In this document: positions 8,530-17,426 of the stretch, one piece after another
How positions within the stretch are numbered: position 1 is the stretch's first letter
Layout: each line of letters starts with the position of its first letter
NCBI RefSeq assembly: GCF_041224415.1
Contig: NZ_JBGFFE010000011.1
Coordinates: 1 to 64,000, forward strand
Length of the DNA: 64,000 nt
DNA from: Clostridium_B lapidicellarium
GTDB taxonomy: Bacteria > Bacillota > Clostridia > Clostridiales > Clostridiaceae
Direction of reading: 5' to 3'
Position numbers and translations under genes: made by a program
Notes under the pieces: model-generated
Told to the model about the DNA's origin: nothing
Databases searched by the model: none
The model's input: the letters and a program-made list of their open reading frames with translations, nothing else

Positions 8530-10726
8530 AAAGCTGAAAGAAAATGAAAAATTGAATATAAAAGAAATCCTTAAAGATCTGGACAAATATGAGCCTAAAT
8601 GGAGAGGATGGCATTGGAGGGAACCCTATCCCGAGGGAAAAGTCGGAGAATTTACTTATCGTGAAATTTCAAAACCTCTAAAAAAAAGTCAGCCATTGCC
8701 TGCTGCAAGAAGTTTTGAAAATATAGATCCTCAGCCTAAAGCTATTATAACGACTGAAATTGCTTCAGGAAGGTTTGAGGACGATTTAAGAAGAATGAGA
8801 ATGGCTGCTTGGCATGGGGCGGATCATCTTATGGTAATAAGGACTGCAGGACAAAGTCACATTGACGGATTGATAGAAGGAACTCCGGAAGGTGTAGGAG
8901 GAGTTCCAATTACTAGAAAGGAAGTTAGAGCCACCAGAAAAGCTATAGATATGATAGAAGAAGAAGTTGGAAGGAAAATTAATTTTCATTCCTATGTATC
9001 TGGTGTTGCAGGGCCGGACATAGCTGTGATGTTTGCAGAAGAAGGGGTCAATGGTGCACACCAGGATCCTCAGTATAATATACTTTACAGGAATATAAAC
9101 ATGTTTAGATCCTTTGTAGATGCAGCTGTTGCAAAGGGGATAATGTCATGGGCCGGTATGCTCCAGATAGATGGCGCTCATAATGCCAATGCAACGGCAA
9201 TGAAAGGATATAATGTAATGCCGGAACTTATGGTTCAGCATGCAATAAATGCCAAGTTCTCGGAAATGGTCGGAATGAAGCCTGAAAATATAGCACTTTC
9301 TACTGTGCCGCCTACTTCTGCACCAGCTCCCTGTATGCGCTACGATCTTCCCTATGCGGTAGCCCTGAGGGATCTGTTTGACAAATATAAGATGAGAGCC
9401 CAGATGAATACCAGGTATATAGAATCCTGTGAAAGGGAAGCTATTGTGTCGCATACCTTAAATTTACTGATATCTGCACTGACATCAGTGGATATCCAAA
9501 GCACTATAACTCCGGATGAGGGAAGGAATGTTCCATGGCACTATAATAATATACATGCTGTGAATACTGCAAAACAGGCTCTTATAGCTATGGATGGATT
9601 GAAGGATATGGTGGAAATAAAAAAGACAGGGCCTCTCCCTGAAAAAGTGAGGGAGTTAAAGGAAAGGGCGGTATTGTTTTTAGAGGAAATAATAGAGATA
9701 GGAGGATACTTTAAAGCTGTGGACTCGGGTTTTTTTGTGGATTCAGGCTTGTATCCTGAAAGAAATGGAGATGGAATTGCAAGGAAAATGGATGGAGGTG
9801 ATGCCGTAGATACAATAGTTAAAAGAGAGAAAAATTATTTTGCTCCCGTATGTGCTCATTTCGGGTACAACAATGTACCTGATAATTATGATAAACCCTG
9901 TGATACCATAAATAAATGTACACTGTGTGATCACTCAAAAATCAAATATATAGATGAATTGGATGAAAATGATAATGTGTTAAAAAGGATGGAAACTGTT
10001 GAAGATGATGGAACTGTAGTCCCTGAAGTACAGTGGTCCAAAGACGGATATGTTAAAGTGACATTGTTTTTGCCGGAAAATGAACAGATTAGTGAGGCAG
10101 CAGCTCTTGAAATAGGCAGGAGAATGAATTTGAAGGAAGTAGAAGTTATACACAAACAGGTTATGCAGAAAGCAGAGGGTACTTTGGTGGAAATAAAAGG
10201 TGTAGTTGATTTTAAGCCAGTTCAGCGTGACAAGCTAGTACTTCCAAAGAGAAGGAAAGTTCTTTCTGACAAAATTATGAGAGATTATGTAAAAGAACAT
10301 CCTGTGAAAGTTGTAGCTGCTACGGTAGGAGAAGACGAGCATTCTGTTGGACTCAGAGAAATAATAGATATCAAACATGGAGGTGTTGAAAAATTCGGCA
10401 TAGAAACAATTTATCTTGGTACATCATGTCCTGTTGAAAAATTGGTTGAGGCGGCAATAGAATCCAAGGCACAGGCCGTGTTGTGCAGTACGATAATTAC
10501 CCATAATGATGTTCACATAAAAAATATGCAGAAACTTCATGACCTATGTGTAGAAAAAGGTGTGAGAGACAAGTTAATACTGGTTTCAGGAGGAACCCAG
10601 ATAACTGACGATATAGCCAAGGAACATGGAATGGATGCTGGATTTGGAAGGGGATCCAATGGTACTGACGTAGCTTCTTTTGTGATAAAAAAGCTTATGG
10701 GGCTCAATGCGGATCTGGAAGAGTGA
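8522..10726 (+). CDS. oraE: D-ornithine 4,5-aminomutase, large subunit OraE
   Basis: 734 aa from the ATG at 8522; a GTG nine bases upstream is in frame and could be used, but the ATG overlaps the oraS stop by 8 bases as expected for coupling. The N-terminal two thirds is the TIM-barrel domain of the lysine/ornithine 5,6- and 4,5-aminomutase family (HGADHLMVIRTAGQSHIDGLIEGTPEGVGG). The C-terminal part is a B12-binding Rossmann domain with DEHSVGLREI, His607 being the lower cobalt ligand (DxHxxG pattern is shifted to EDEHSVG). A conserved cysteine-rich patch PCDTINKCTLCDHSK lies near residue 465. The enzyme needs both PLP and adenosylcobalamin, so the B12 importer at 51.7 kb is functionally linked. 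Confidence 0.95.
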   Translation: MTKKLKENEKLNIKEILKDLDKYEPKWRGWHWREPYPEGKVGEFTYREISKPLKKSQPLPAARSFENIDPQPKAIITTEIASGRFEDDLRRMRMAAWHGADHLMVIRTAGQSHIDGLIEGTPEGVGGVPITRKEVRATRKAIDMIEEEVGRKINFHSYVSGVAGPDIAVMFAEEGVNGAHQDPQYNILYRNINMFRSFVDAAVAKGIMSWAGMLQIDGAHNANATAMKGYNVMPELMVQHAINAKFSEMVGMKPENIALSTVPPTSAPAPCMRYDLPYAVALRDLFDKYKMRAQMNTRYIESCEREAIVSHTLNLLISALTSVDIQSTITPDEGRNVPWHYNNIHAVNTAKQALIAMDGLKDMVEIKKTGPLPEKVRELKERAVLFLEEIIEIGGYFKAVDSGFFVDSGLYPERNGDGIARKMDGGDAVDTIVKREKNYFAPVCAHFGYNNVPDNYDKPCDTINKCTLCDHSKIKYIDELDENDNVLKRMETVEDDGTVVPEVQWSKDGYVKVTLFLPENEQISEAAALEIGRRMNLKEVEVIHKQVMQKAEGTLVEIKGVVDFKPVQRDKLVLPKRRKVLSDKIMRDYVKEHPVKVVAATVGEDEHSVGLREIIDIKHGGVEKFGIETIYLGTSCPVEKLVEAAIESKAQAVLCSTIITHNDVHIKNMQKLHDLCVEKGVRDKLILVSGGTQITDDIAKEHGMDAGFGRGSNGTDVASFVIKKLMGLNADLEE

Positions 10727-10767
10727 TGCCGGATTTAACTAAGTTATTAAGCAGGAGGTGACTCTTT

Positions 10768-12114
10768 ATGAAGGTAGATTATTTAATTGCTGAAATAGGA
10801 AGTACCACAACTGTGGTTACGGGATTTAATGTAAAAAGTCAAGGTAAGGAGATATCTATTGACAAGCTTTTTCAGGGAAAAAGCTGTACTACAGTTTTGG
10901 ACGGAGATGTAAATATTGGCCTTAAAAATGCAATTAAAGATATAGAAATGCAGGTGAAGGAGCCTATATATTGGGATAGAATGCTTGCAACAAGTAGCGC
11001 GGCAGGCGGGCTGAAAATAACGGTGCACGGTCTCATGAATCACATGACCGTGAAAGCGGCAAAAGAAGCTGCACTTGGTGCAGGCGGAATAGTTAAGATG
11101 ATTACCTCTGGAAAGATGAGGGGCATTGATGTAAAGAGAATACATGATATAAATCCCAATATGATAATGATTGCAGGCGGAGTGGATTACGGAGAAAGGG
11201 AAACTGCCCTTTATAATGCACAGCTTATAAGCGGTGAAAGATTTGACAGGCCTGTAGTTTACTGCGGCAATGTTGAAAATAGGCAGGAAATAAGTGAGAT
11301 ATTCAAAGGACAGGAATTATATATTATTGACAATGTTTATCCGAGGGTAGATGAATTAAATGTGGAGCCTGCCAGAAAGATAATACAGAAGGTATTTGAA
11401 AAGAATATCGTAAAAGCTCCGGGAATGAACAGGATAAAGGACATGGTAGATGGAAGCATAATGCCTACCCCGGGAGCGGTAATGGAGAGTTCCATTATTC
11501 TCTATGATATGATAGGGGATCTAGTAACATTGGATGTCGGGGGAGCTACTACGGATGTCCATTCAGTTACAGAAGGCAGTTCGGTTGTTTTGGATATGCT
11601 TGTGAATCCGGAACCGAAGGCCAAAAGAACTGTAGAAGGAGATCTCGGAGTATATATAAACAGTAAAAATATAGTGGATCTTTTAAATGTGAAGGATATT
11701 GGAGAGATGGATAAAAGATATATATTGGCTCATATCAGGCCAATTCCCTTGGAAAAAGAGGATATAAGGATAAGCAGCATATTGACTAAAAAAGCTGTTG
11801 AAGTTGCAATGAACAGACATGTGGGAACTATTAAGAGAAAATATGGGGGCGAAAGCGGCTTTATAGCCTATGGTAAAGATCTTTCACAAGTCAAATATAT
11901 AATTGGCACTGGAGGAGCTCTTACCAGGCTGCCTGAGGGGAAAGAAATTCTTTTAGGCATCAGAAATCTTAATAGCGATGATATGACTATGATGCCCGGT
12001 AAAATGGCAGAAGTATTGATAGATAAGGATTATATAATGGCATGTGCTGGGGTGTTAAGCAGGGACGACAAAGAAGCGGCTAAGGCTCTTTTAAAACAGA
12101 GCCTCCTGCAATAG
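10768..12114 (+). CDS. MutL/GlmL-like ATPase associated with ornithine aminomutase
   Basis: 448 aa. The actin-like ATPase fold is visible: phosphate 1 motif AEIGSTTTVVTGF at residues 6-18, a second one LVTLDVGGATTDVHS near residue 254 and an adenosine-type motif IGTGGALTRLPEG near residue 380. The family (GlmL/MutL) is always beside B12-dependent carbon-skeleton or amino mutases and is thought to act as a chaperone or reactivase that exchanges damaged cobalamin; this is not firmly proven. In ornithine clusters it is the conserved gene between oraE and orr. Ribosome binding site GCAGGAGGTGA precedes the ATG. Confidence 0.85.
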   Translation: MKVDYLIAEIGSTTTVVTGFNVKSQGKEISIDKLFQGKSCTTVLDGDVNIGLKNAIKDIEMQVKEPIYWDRMLATSSAAGGLKITVHGLMNHMTVKAAKEAALGAGGIVKMITSGKMRGIDVKRIHDINPNMIMIAGGVDYGERETALYNAQLISGERFDRPVVYCGNVENRQEISEIFKGQELYIIDNVYPRVDELNVEPARKIIQKVFEKNIVKAPGMNRIKDMVDGSIMPTPGAVMESSIILYDMIGDLVTLDVGGATTDVHSVTEGSSVVLDMLVNPEPKAKRTVEGDLGVYINSKNIVDLLNVKDIGEMDKRYILAHIRPIPLEKEDIRISSILTKKAVEVAMNRHVGTIKRKYGGESGFIAYGKDLSQVKYIIGTGGALTRLPEGKEILLGIRNLNSDDMTMMPGKMAEVLIDKDYIMACAGVLSRDDKEAAKALLKQSLLQ

Positions 12115-12140
12115 TGATAATGGAAAGGGAGATAATTTTT

Positions 12141-13211
12141 ATGGTTAGGAGATATCCTTGTGTGGAAGTGGATCTAAAAAAAGTGACTCATAATGCCAGG
12201 AAGATTATGACATTGTGTAATAAAAATGATATAGATGTTGTTGGGGTGACTAAAGTGTTTTGTGCGGAACTGCCCGTAGTTCAGGCTGTTTTAAATTCAG
12301 GAATTAATATGATAGGTGATTCTAGAATACTGAATTTGAAGAAGATGGAAGGTTTGAATTGTAAAAAGATGCTTCTCAGGATACCTATGAAAGATCAGGC
12401 CTATGAAGTAGTAAAGTACAGTGATATAAGTTTAAATTCGGAATTGAATGTAATTGGGGAACTATCGAGGGTGGCTAAGATGTTGAATACGGTTCACAAT
12501 ATTATTTTAATGGTGGATGTAGGGGATCTGAGAGAAGGAGTATTGATAAAAGATGTAATTGACATTGTAAAGGAAATAATAAAATTTGAAAATATAAGAT
12601 TGGTCGGGCTTGGTACAAATGTTACCTGTTATGGAGGGGTTATTCCCGATGAAAACAATCTTGGAAAGCTTGTAAAACTTAGAGATAAAGTTATGGAAAT
12701 CTTTGATATTGACCTTCCGATAATTTCAGGGGGGAATTCCAGCAGTCTATATATGGCTGCAGGCGGTACTGTGCCAAAAGGCATCAATCAATTGAGAATA
12801 GGAGAAGGAATAGTATTGGGAAGGGAAACTTCTTTTGGACATAAAATATCAGGCTGCTATAGCGATGCTTTTGTACTTAAAAGCGAGATAATAGAAATAA
12901 AAGATAAGCCTACGGTTCCAGTTGGGAAAATAGGAGTGGATGCATTTGGGGAAAAGCCCAGATTCAAGGATAAGGGTATAAGGAAAAGAGCCATTGCGGC
13001 AGTAGGAAGACAGGATATAAAATTAGATGGACTCAGTCCTCTGAATAAAAATATAGATATTTTTGGGGCCAGCAGTGATCATCTGATATTGGACATTACA
13101 GAGAGTGAAAAACCTTTGAAAGTCGGAGATGTAATCGTTTTTAATATGGATTATGGCTGTATTCTTGCTGCCATGACTTCACCTTATGTAAATAAATATT
13201 ATTCTGCTTGA
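12141..13211 (+). CDS. orr: Ornithine racemase
   Basis: 356 aa from ATG 12141 (MVRRYPCVEVDLKKVTHNARK); the longer reading from 12114 has no ribosome binding site while GGAAAGGGAG precedes 12141. It belongs to the alanine-racemase N-terminal fold of PLP enzymes; the Schiff-base lysine is Lys38 in VVGVTKVFCA, and the phosphate-binding glycines appear in ISGGNSSSL. It converts L-ornithine to D-ornithine, the true substrate of OraSE. Its position between the reactivase and ord keeps the whole pathway on one transcript. Confidence 0.92.
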   Translation: MVRRYPCVEVDLKKVTHNARKIMTLCNKNDIDVVGVTKVFCAELPVVQAVLNSGINMIGDSRILNLKKMEGLNCKKMLLRIPMKDQAYEVVKYSDISLNSELNVIGELSRVAKMLNTVHNIILMVDVGDLREGVLIKDVIDIVKEIIKFENIRLVGLGTNVTCYGGVIPDENNLGKLVKLRDKVMEIFDIDLPIISGGNSSSLYMAAGGTVPKGINQLRIGEGIVLGRETSFGHKISGCYSDAFVLKSEIIEIKDKPTVPVGKIGVDAFGEKPRFKDKGIRKRAIAAVGRQDIKLDGLSPLNKNIDIFGASSDHLILDITESEKPLKVGDVIVFNMDYGCILAAMTSPYVNKYYSA

Positions 13212-13253
13212 TTTATTTAAGCTATTAAAAAATATGTTTGGGGGGTAATTATC

Positions 13254-14309
13254 GTGAAAAATAAAATAAGAATTATAATTTGGGGATTGGGTTCTATGGG
13301 AAGCGGAATTGCAAAAATGATACTTGGCAAAAAGGGATTTACAATTGTGGGAGCTATTGATGTGGATCCAAATAAAGCAGGTAGAAGACTTTATGAAGTT
13401 TTGAATATGGATCCGAGTGAAGACAGTAATTGCATAGTTGTGAAAGATGCGGATGAAATTATAAAACCAAACTGTGCCGACGTATGTATAATTGCTGCGG
13501 CTTCTTTTACAAAAATTGTATTTCCATTTATAAAAAAAGCTGCAGAAGCCGGGATGGATGTGGTGACTACTGCTGAGGAGATGTCCTATCCAAAAGCTGT
13601 AGATCCGGAATTGTCTGAAGAAATGGATAAGATAGCAAAAGAAAATAATGTTTCCATATTGGGTACGGGTGTAAATCCCGGTTTCATAATGGATTTTATT
13701 GTCATTGCATTGACGGGAGTATGTGATAAAATAGATAAGCTTACTGTAAGCAGGATAAACGACTTGACTTGTTTTGGAAAAGCAGTTATGAAAGAGCAGG
13801 GAATAGGACTAAGTCCGGAAGAATTTACAAAAAGAGTTAAAGATAACTCAGTAGTGGGGCATGTTGGATTTTTGCAGTCCTTTGGAATGTTTGAAGAGGC
13901 ATTTAATGTAAAATTTGACGAGGTAAAGCAGAAGAAAGAACCTATTGTAACCAGGGTAAAGCGTTCTACAGATACTGCTTTGGTAAAACCTGGGGAAGTA
14001 GTTGGATGCAGACAGCTTGGTTCTGCAAAATTGGGTGGAAAAGAATTTGTTAAAATGGAGCATCCGCAGCAGATAAGACCAGAACTGGAGAATGTAGAGA
14101 CGGGAGATTATATAAACATAAAGGGAAGTCCAGATATTGATCTTAAAATAAAGCCTGAAATTCCCGGAGGAATTGCAACTATTGCCATATGTGTCAATAT
14201 GATTCCGCTTGTAATAAATTCCACTCCGGGGTTGAAGACTATGTTGGACTTGCCGGTACCCAGGGCAATAGTTGGCGACGTTAGAGATTTGGTAAAAGGT
14301 GAAAGTTAG
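13254..14309 (+). CDS. ord: 2,4-diaminopentanoate dehydrogenase
   Basis: 351 aa, GTG start at 13254 after GGGGGGTAATT. The N-terminal Rossmann fold (IIIWGLGSMGSGIAKMIL, with acidic residue in GAIDVDPNKAGR) binds NAD(P); the C-terminal half is the dihydrodipicolinate-reductase-like domain of the Ord family. It deaminates (2R,4S)-2,4-diaminopentanoate oxidatively at carbon 4 to 2-amino-4-oxopentanoate, the substrate of OrtAB. In some clostridia ord is the first gene of the cluster; here it follows orr. The reduced coenzyme produced makes this the oxidative branch of a Stickland-type fermentation. Confidence 0.92.
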   Translation: MKNKIRIIIWGLGSMGSGIAKMILGKKGFTIVGAIDVDPNKAGRRLYEVLNMDPSEDSNCIVVKDADEIIKPNCADVCIIAAASFTKIVFPFIKKAAEAGMDVVTTAEEMSYPKAVDPELSEEMDKIAKENNVSILGTGVNPGFIMDFIVIALTGVCDKIDKLTVSRINDLTCFGKAVMKEQGIGLSPEEFTKRVKDNSVVGHVGFLQSFGMFEEAFNVKFDEVKQKKEPIVTRVKRSTDTALVKPGEVVGCRQLGSAKLGGKEFVKMEHPQQIRPELENVETGDYINIKGSPDIDLKIKPEIPGGIATIAICVNMIPLVINSTPGLKTMLDLPVPRAIVGDVRDLVKGES

Positions 14310-14320
14310 GGGGATTAATA

Positions 14321-15724
14321 TTGGTTAACTTATTTAGGAAAAAAAGTATTGATGATTTCAATAATACGGTCTCTCAAACGAATCTAAAAAAAGGACTGAC
14401 TTCCTTCGATATAGCGGCTATGGGAGTTGGATCTGTAATAGGTACAGGAATATTTGTTGCGACAGGACAGGGTGCCCATATGGCAGGACCTGCAGTTACA
14501 TTATCCTATGTAATAGCGGCAATAACAGCTGTATTATGTGCACTTACTTATGCAGAACTGGCAACTATGTTTCCAATTTCAGGGAGCACATATTCCTATT
14601 GTTATATAGCCTTTGGTGAAATTATAGCATGGATTTTGGCCTGGAATCTAATACTTGAATATCTTGTAGTAGCAGCTACTATTGCTACAGGCTGGTCTTC
14701 TACATTAGTAGGAGCTCTGGCTACATACAATATACATCTGCCTGAAATGATCACGAAGTCTCCACTGGCAGGAGGGATAGTGGATTTGCCTGCAGTTTTG
14801 ATTATTGCTTTCATAAGTTGGATTTTATATATTGGTGTGTCGGAAAGTGCAAAAGTGAATAATATAATAGTTGCCATTAAGGTATCTGTAATTGTCATAT
14901 TTATAATAGTAGGAGTGAGTCATGTAAACTTTGCCAATTATCATCCCTTTGCTCCTTTCGGATTTAAAGGAGTAATGTCAGCGGCATCTATCATATTTTT
15001 TGCATTTATCGGTTTTGATGCGGTTTCCACTGCAGCAGAAGAAACAGTTGATCCTAAAAGGGATATTCCATTGGGACTGGGTATATGTATGGTCATAGTC
15101 GTTATACTGTATATAGGTGTTTCGCTGGTCCTTACAGGAATAGTACCTTATAAATTAATAGATATAAATAATGCCCTTCCGGCCTCTCTTGCATATGTTG
15201 GAATAAACTGGGGTTCAACATTAGTTGCTGTAGGAGCTATAATAGGAATGATCTCCGCTCTTATAGTAACTGTATATGGACAAGTTAGAATATTTATGAG
15301 TATGTCCAGAGACGGACTGCTTCCAAAATCTTTTTCTATAATATCAAAGGTTCATAACACGCCAGCACGCTGTACAGTTATGACAGGAGCGGCAACGGCT
15401 ATTTTGGGAGGATTTTTACCGCTTTCAATACTTATCGAATTATGTAATATAGGAACTCTGTCTGCTTTTTTGGCTGTATCCGTAGGAGTTATTGTTTTGA
15501 GAAAAACTATGCCCGATGTGGAAAGAAAGTTTAAATGTCCGGGAGTTCCGGTTACTCCTATATTAACTATATTTTTCTGTCTATATCTCATGATAAGTTT
15601 ACCTGCTGTTACCTGGATCAGATTTATAATATGGACGGCAATTGGCATTTCAATTTATTTTATGTACGGATTGAGACACAGTACTTTAAATCAATCTTCC
15701 AGGCGTGAAAAGGAAAAATACTGA
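14321..15724 (+). CDS. Amino acid permease (APC family), probable ornithine carrier
   Basis: 467 aa with 12 predicted membrane helices, cationic amino acid transporter type: the N-terminal motif AMGVGSVIGTGIFVATGQGAHMAGPA is the APC substrate-binding loop of helix 1, and FIGFDAVSTAAEETVDPKRDIP is the conserved helix 6-7 segment. Start is TTG at 14321, 11 bases after the ord stop, with AAAGTTAGGGGG in front. Being last in the ornithine operon it probably imports ornithine or exchanges it for a product such as alanine; substrate by context only. A perfect palindromic terminator follows. Confidence 0.88.
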   Translation: MVNLFRKKSIDDFNNTVSQTNLKKGLTSFDIAAMGVGSVIGTGIFVATGQGAHMAGPAVTLSYVIAAITAVLCALTYAELATMFPISGSTYSYCYIAFGEIIAWILAWNLILEYLVVAATIATGWSSTLVGALATYNIHLPEMITKSPLAGGIVDLPAVLIIAFISWILYIGVSESAKVNNIIVAIKVSVIVIFIIVGVSHVNFANYHPFAPFGFKGVMSAASIIFFAFIGFDAVSTAAEETVDPKRDIPLGLGICMVIVVILYIGVSLVLTGIVPYKLIDINNALPASLAYVGINWGSTLVAVGAIIGMISALIVTVYGQVRIFMSMSRDGLLPKSFSIISKVHNTPARCTVMTGAATAILGGFLPLSILIELCNIGTLSAFLAVSVGVIVLRKTMPDVERKFKCPGVPVTPILTIFFCLYLMISLPAVTWIRFIIWTAIGISIYFMYGLRHSTLNQSSRREKEKY

Positions 15725-15788
15725 GAAGCTAAACTTTTTCCTCCTTTAAGCATAATACCAATTTAAAATAATATACAAAAATATGAGT

Positions 15789-15832
15789 ACTGTAAAATTA
15801 CTTTAAAGTAATTTTACAGTGCCTTTTTATTT
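15789..15832. terminator. Bidirectional terminator closing the ornithine operon
   Basis: A perfect 32-base palindrome without loop (half site ACTGTAAAATTACTTT, 15789-15804, and its complement to 15820) is followed by GCCTTTTTATTTTT. The reverse side carries runs of T as well, so it serves both converging units. Confidence 0.92.
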
Positions 15833-17260
15833 TTACTTGATATTTGAGGAGTTTGAATTAGATGATGGAGAAAGTTCCTTATTTTCAAGTTTAAGAGTAA
15901 ATGACAATAAAAATCCAATTAGAACGAATCCTGACAGGGCCAATGCAGCTGTATTAAATCCGTAAGCAACAGCTGATTGTTCTGATGCCATATTGCTTAG
16001 AGCTTTTTGTTGAGAATTTGACATAATGCCTATAAACAGCGAAGAACCAATTGCTGCAGATAGCTGTTGAAGAGTGTTTAACAAGGCCACTCCATGTGGG
16101 TAATATTCTTTTGGCAGTTGATTGAGAGAACTTGTTTGAGAAGGTGACAATGTACTGCCGACTCCAACACATGCTATTATATATGTAACTGCAATTTTTA
16201 TAAGAGATGTATTGGTAGTTGATCGTGATAAAATAAGCAGAGGCAATAGAATAATAATGAATCCCACCTGTATTAGAAGTCTAGCTCCCAGTTTGTCATA
16301 AATTTTTCCACCTATGAGAGTTACGAGTCCATTAATGAGTGTTGCTGGAAGGAGTACTATTGCTGCTACTAAAGTTGTTGTTTTAAGTGCTCCCTGAAGG
16401 AATATGGGAAGCATTACATTCATTGTAAATATTGCCATCATAGATATCATGACAAGTATTACTCCAATTGAAAACAAGGGGAATTTAAAAGTTCTTATTT
16501 CCAGCATGGGCTCTTTTAGGTGCAGCTGTCGTTTGCCAAATACAAACAGTGATATTATGCCTACGGCAGTTATTACAGTGACTATTTTTACATTTCCACT
16601 TCCACTGAGATTGCTTAAACCATATATAATTCCTCCGACTCCAACAGTGGATAGTATTATCGATAGTATATCGATTTTGGGTTTCTTGAGAATTGATATG
16701 TTGACTAGATAGATATGTCCGAATATCATAGCTAATATTATAAGCGGAATTAGCATTATAAAGAGTACGTGCCAATTAAAAAATTGCAGTACAAATCCTG
16801 AAATTGTAGGACCAAGTGCTGGTCCGAGCTGAATTGCACAGGCCCCTATGGCCATTTCTGAACCGAGTTTTTTCGGTGGCGCTATGAGTAGTATTGTATT
16901 CATCATGATGGGGATCATCATACCAGTTCCGGAAGCCTGCAGCATCCTGGAAATGAGTAATACTGAGAAAGTCCTAGAACAGGCCGCGCATATTGTCCCA
17001 CTTAGAAGTATTATTATGGCCCCAAGATACAGTTTTTTCAATTCAAATGACTGAATTAAGAATGCTGTGACTGGTACCATAACTGCCACTATTATCATGT
17101 ATGCGGTTATTATCCATTGTATTGTACCTGCTGTGACATGCATTTCTTTCATAAGAATATTTAATGCAACATTCAATATTGTTTCATTGAATACTGCCAG
17201 AAATGAACTAAATGCCAGTACTGCCAAAATTGAATTCGTGTTGATTTTTGTTTTTCCCAT
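15833..17260 (-). CDS. MFS multidrug exporter, DHA2 (14-helix) family
   Basis: 475 aa with about 14 hydrophobic segments. Typical motifs are LNVALNILMKEMHVTAGTIQWIITAYMIIVAVMVPVTAFL near the start (motif D1) and GTGMMIPIMMNTI / GPALGPTISGFVLQFFNWHVLF (motif C, antiporter). DHA2 proteins export drugs, dyes or bile-type compounds in exchange for protons; substrate unknown. ATG at 17260 is preceded by AAAAGGGAG in the transcript. Its leader contains a strong hairpin with a run of eight U (17292-17340), downstream of the only plausible promoter, so expression may depend on antitermination. Confidence 0.88.
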   Translation of the reverse strand: MGKTKINTNSILAVLAFSSFLAVFNETILNVALNILMKEMHVTAGTIQWIITAYMIIVAVMVPVTAFLIQSFELKKLYLGAIIILLSGTICAACSRTFSVLLISRMLQASGTGMMIPIMMNTILLIAPPKKLGSEMAIGACAIQLGPALGPTISGFVLQFFNWHVLFIMLIPLIILAMIFGHIYLVNISILKKPKIDILSIILSTVGVGGIIYGLSNLSGSGNVKIVTVITAVGIISLFVFGKRQLHLKEPMLEIRTFKFPLFSIGVILVMISMMAIFTMNVMLPIFLQGALKTTTLVAAIVLLPATLINGLVTLIGGKIYDKLGARLLIQVGFIIILLPLLILSRSTTNTSLIKIAVTYIIACVGVGSTLSPSQTSSLNQLPKEYYPHGVALLNTLQQLSAAIGSSLFIGIMSNSQQKALSNMASEQSAVAYGFNTAALALSGFVLIGFLLSFTLKLENKELSPSSNSNSSNIK

Positions 17261-17291
17261 TAAAATATTTCATCTCCCTTTTAGTTATTAC

Positions 17292-17340
17292 AAAAAAAAC
17301 AAGTAGTTTTGACAACCGGATTTACGTTATCAAAACTACT
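17292..17340 (-). terminator. Terminator hairpin in front of the DHA2 exporter (possible attenuator)
   Basis: On the minus strand, AGTAGTTTTGATAAC (17340-17326) pairs with GTTGTCAAAACTACT (17316-17302), one wobble pair, followed by TG and eight T. It lies between the exonuclease gene and the exporter. It could end the exonuclease transcript, but the exporter then has no room for its own promoter, so read-through or conditional termination is implied. Confidence 0.7.
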
Positions 17341-17352
17341 CGCTGTATAAAT

Positions 17353-17382
17353 ATTATATAATATTTATAAGAAATTTTGCAA
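17353..17382 (-). promoter_or_regulatory. Possible sigma-A promoter of the exporter
   Basis: Minus-strand TTGCAA (17382-17377), 18-base spacer and TATAAT (17358-17353). Transcription would start about 17346, only some six bases before the terminator hairpin. Confidence 0.45.
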
Positions 17383-17426
17383 ACACTTTTTTGATTGCTT
17401 TCGTAGAACTATAAAATTGACATACT

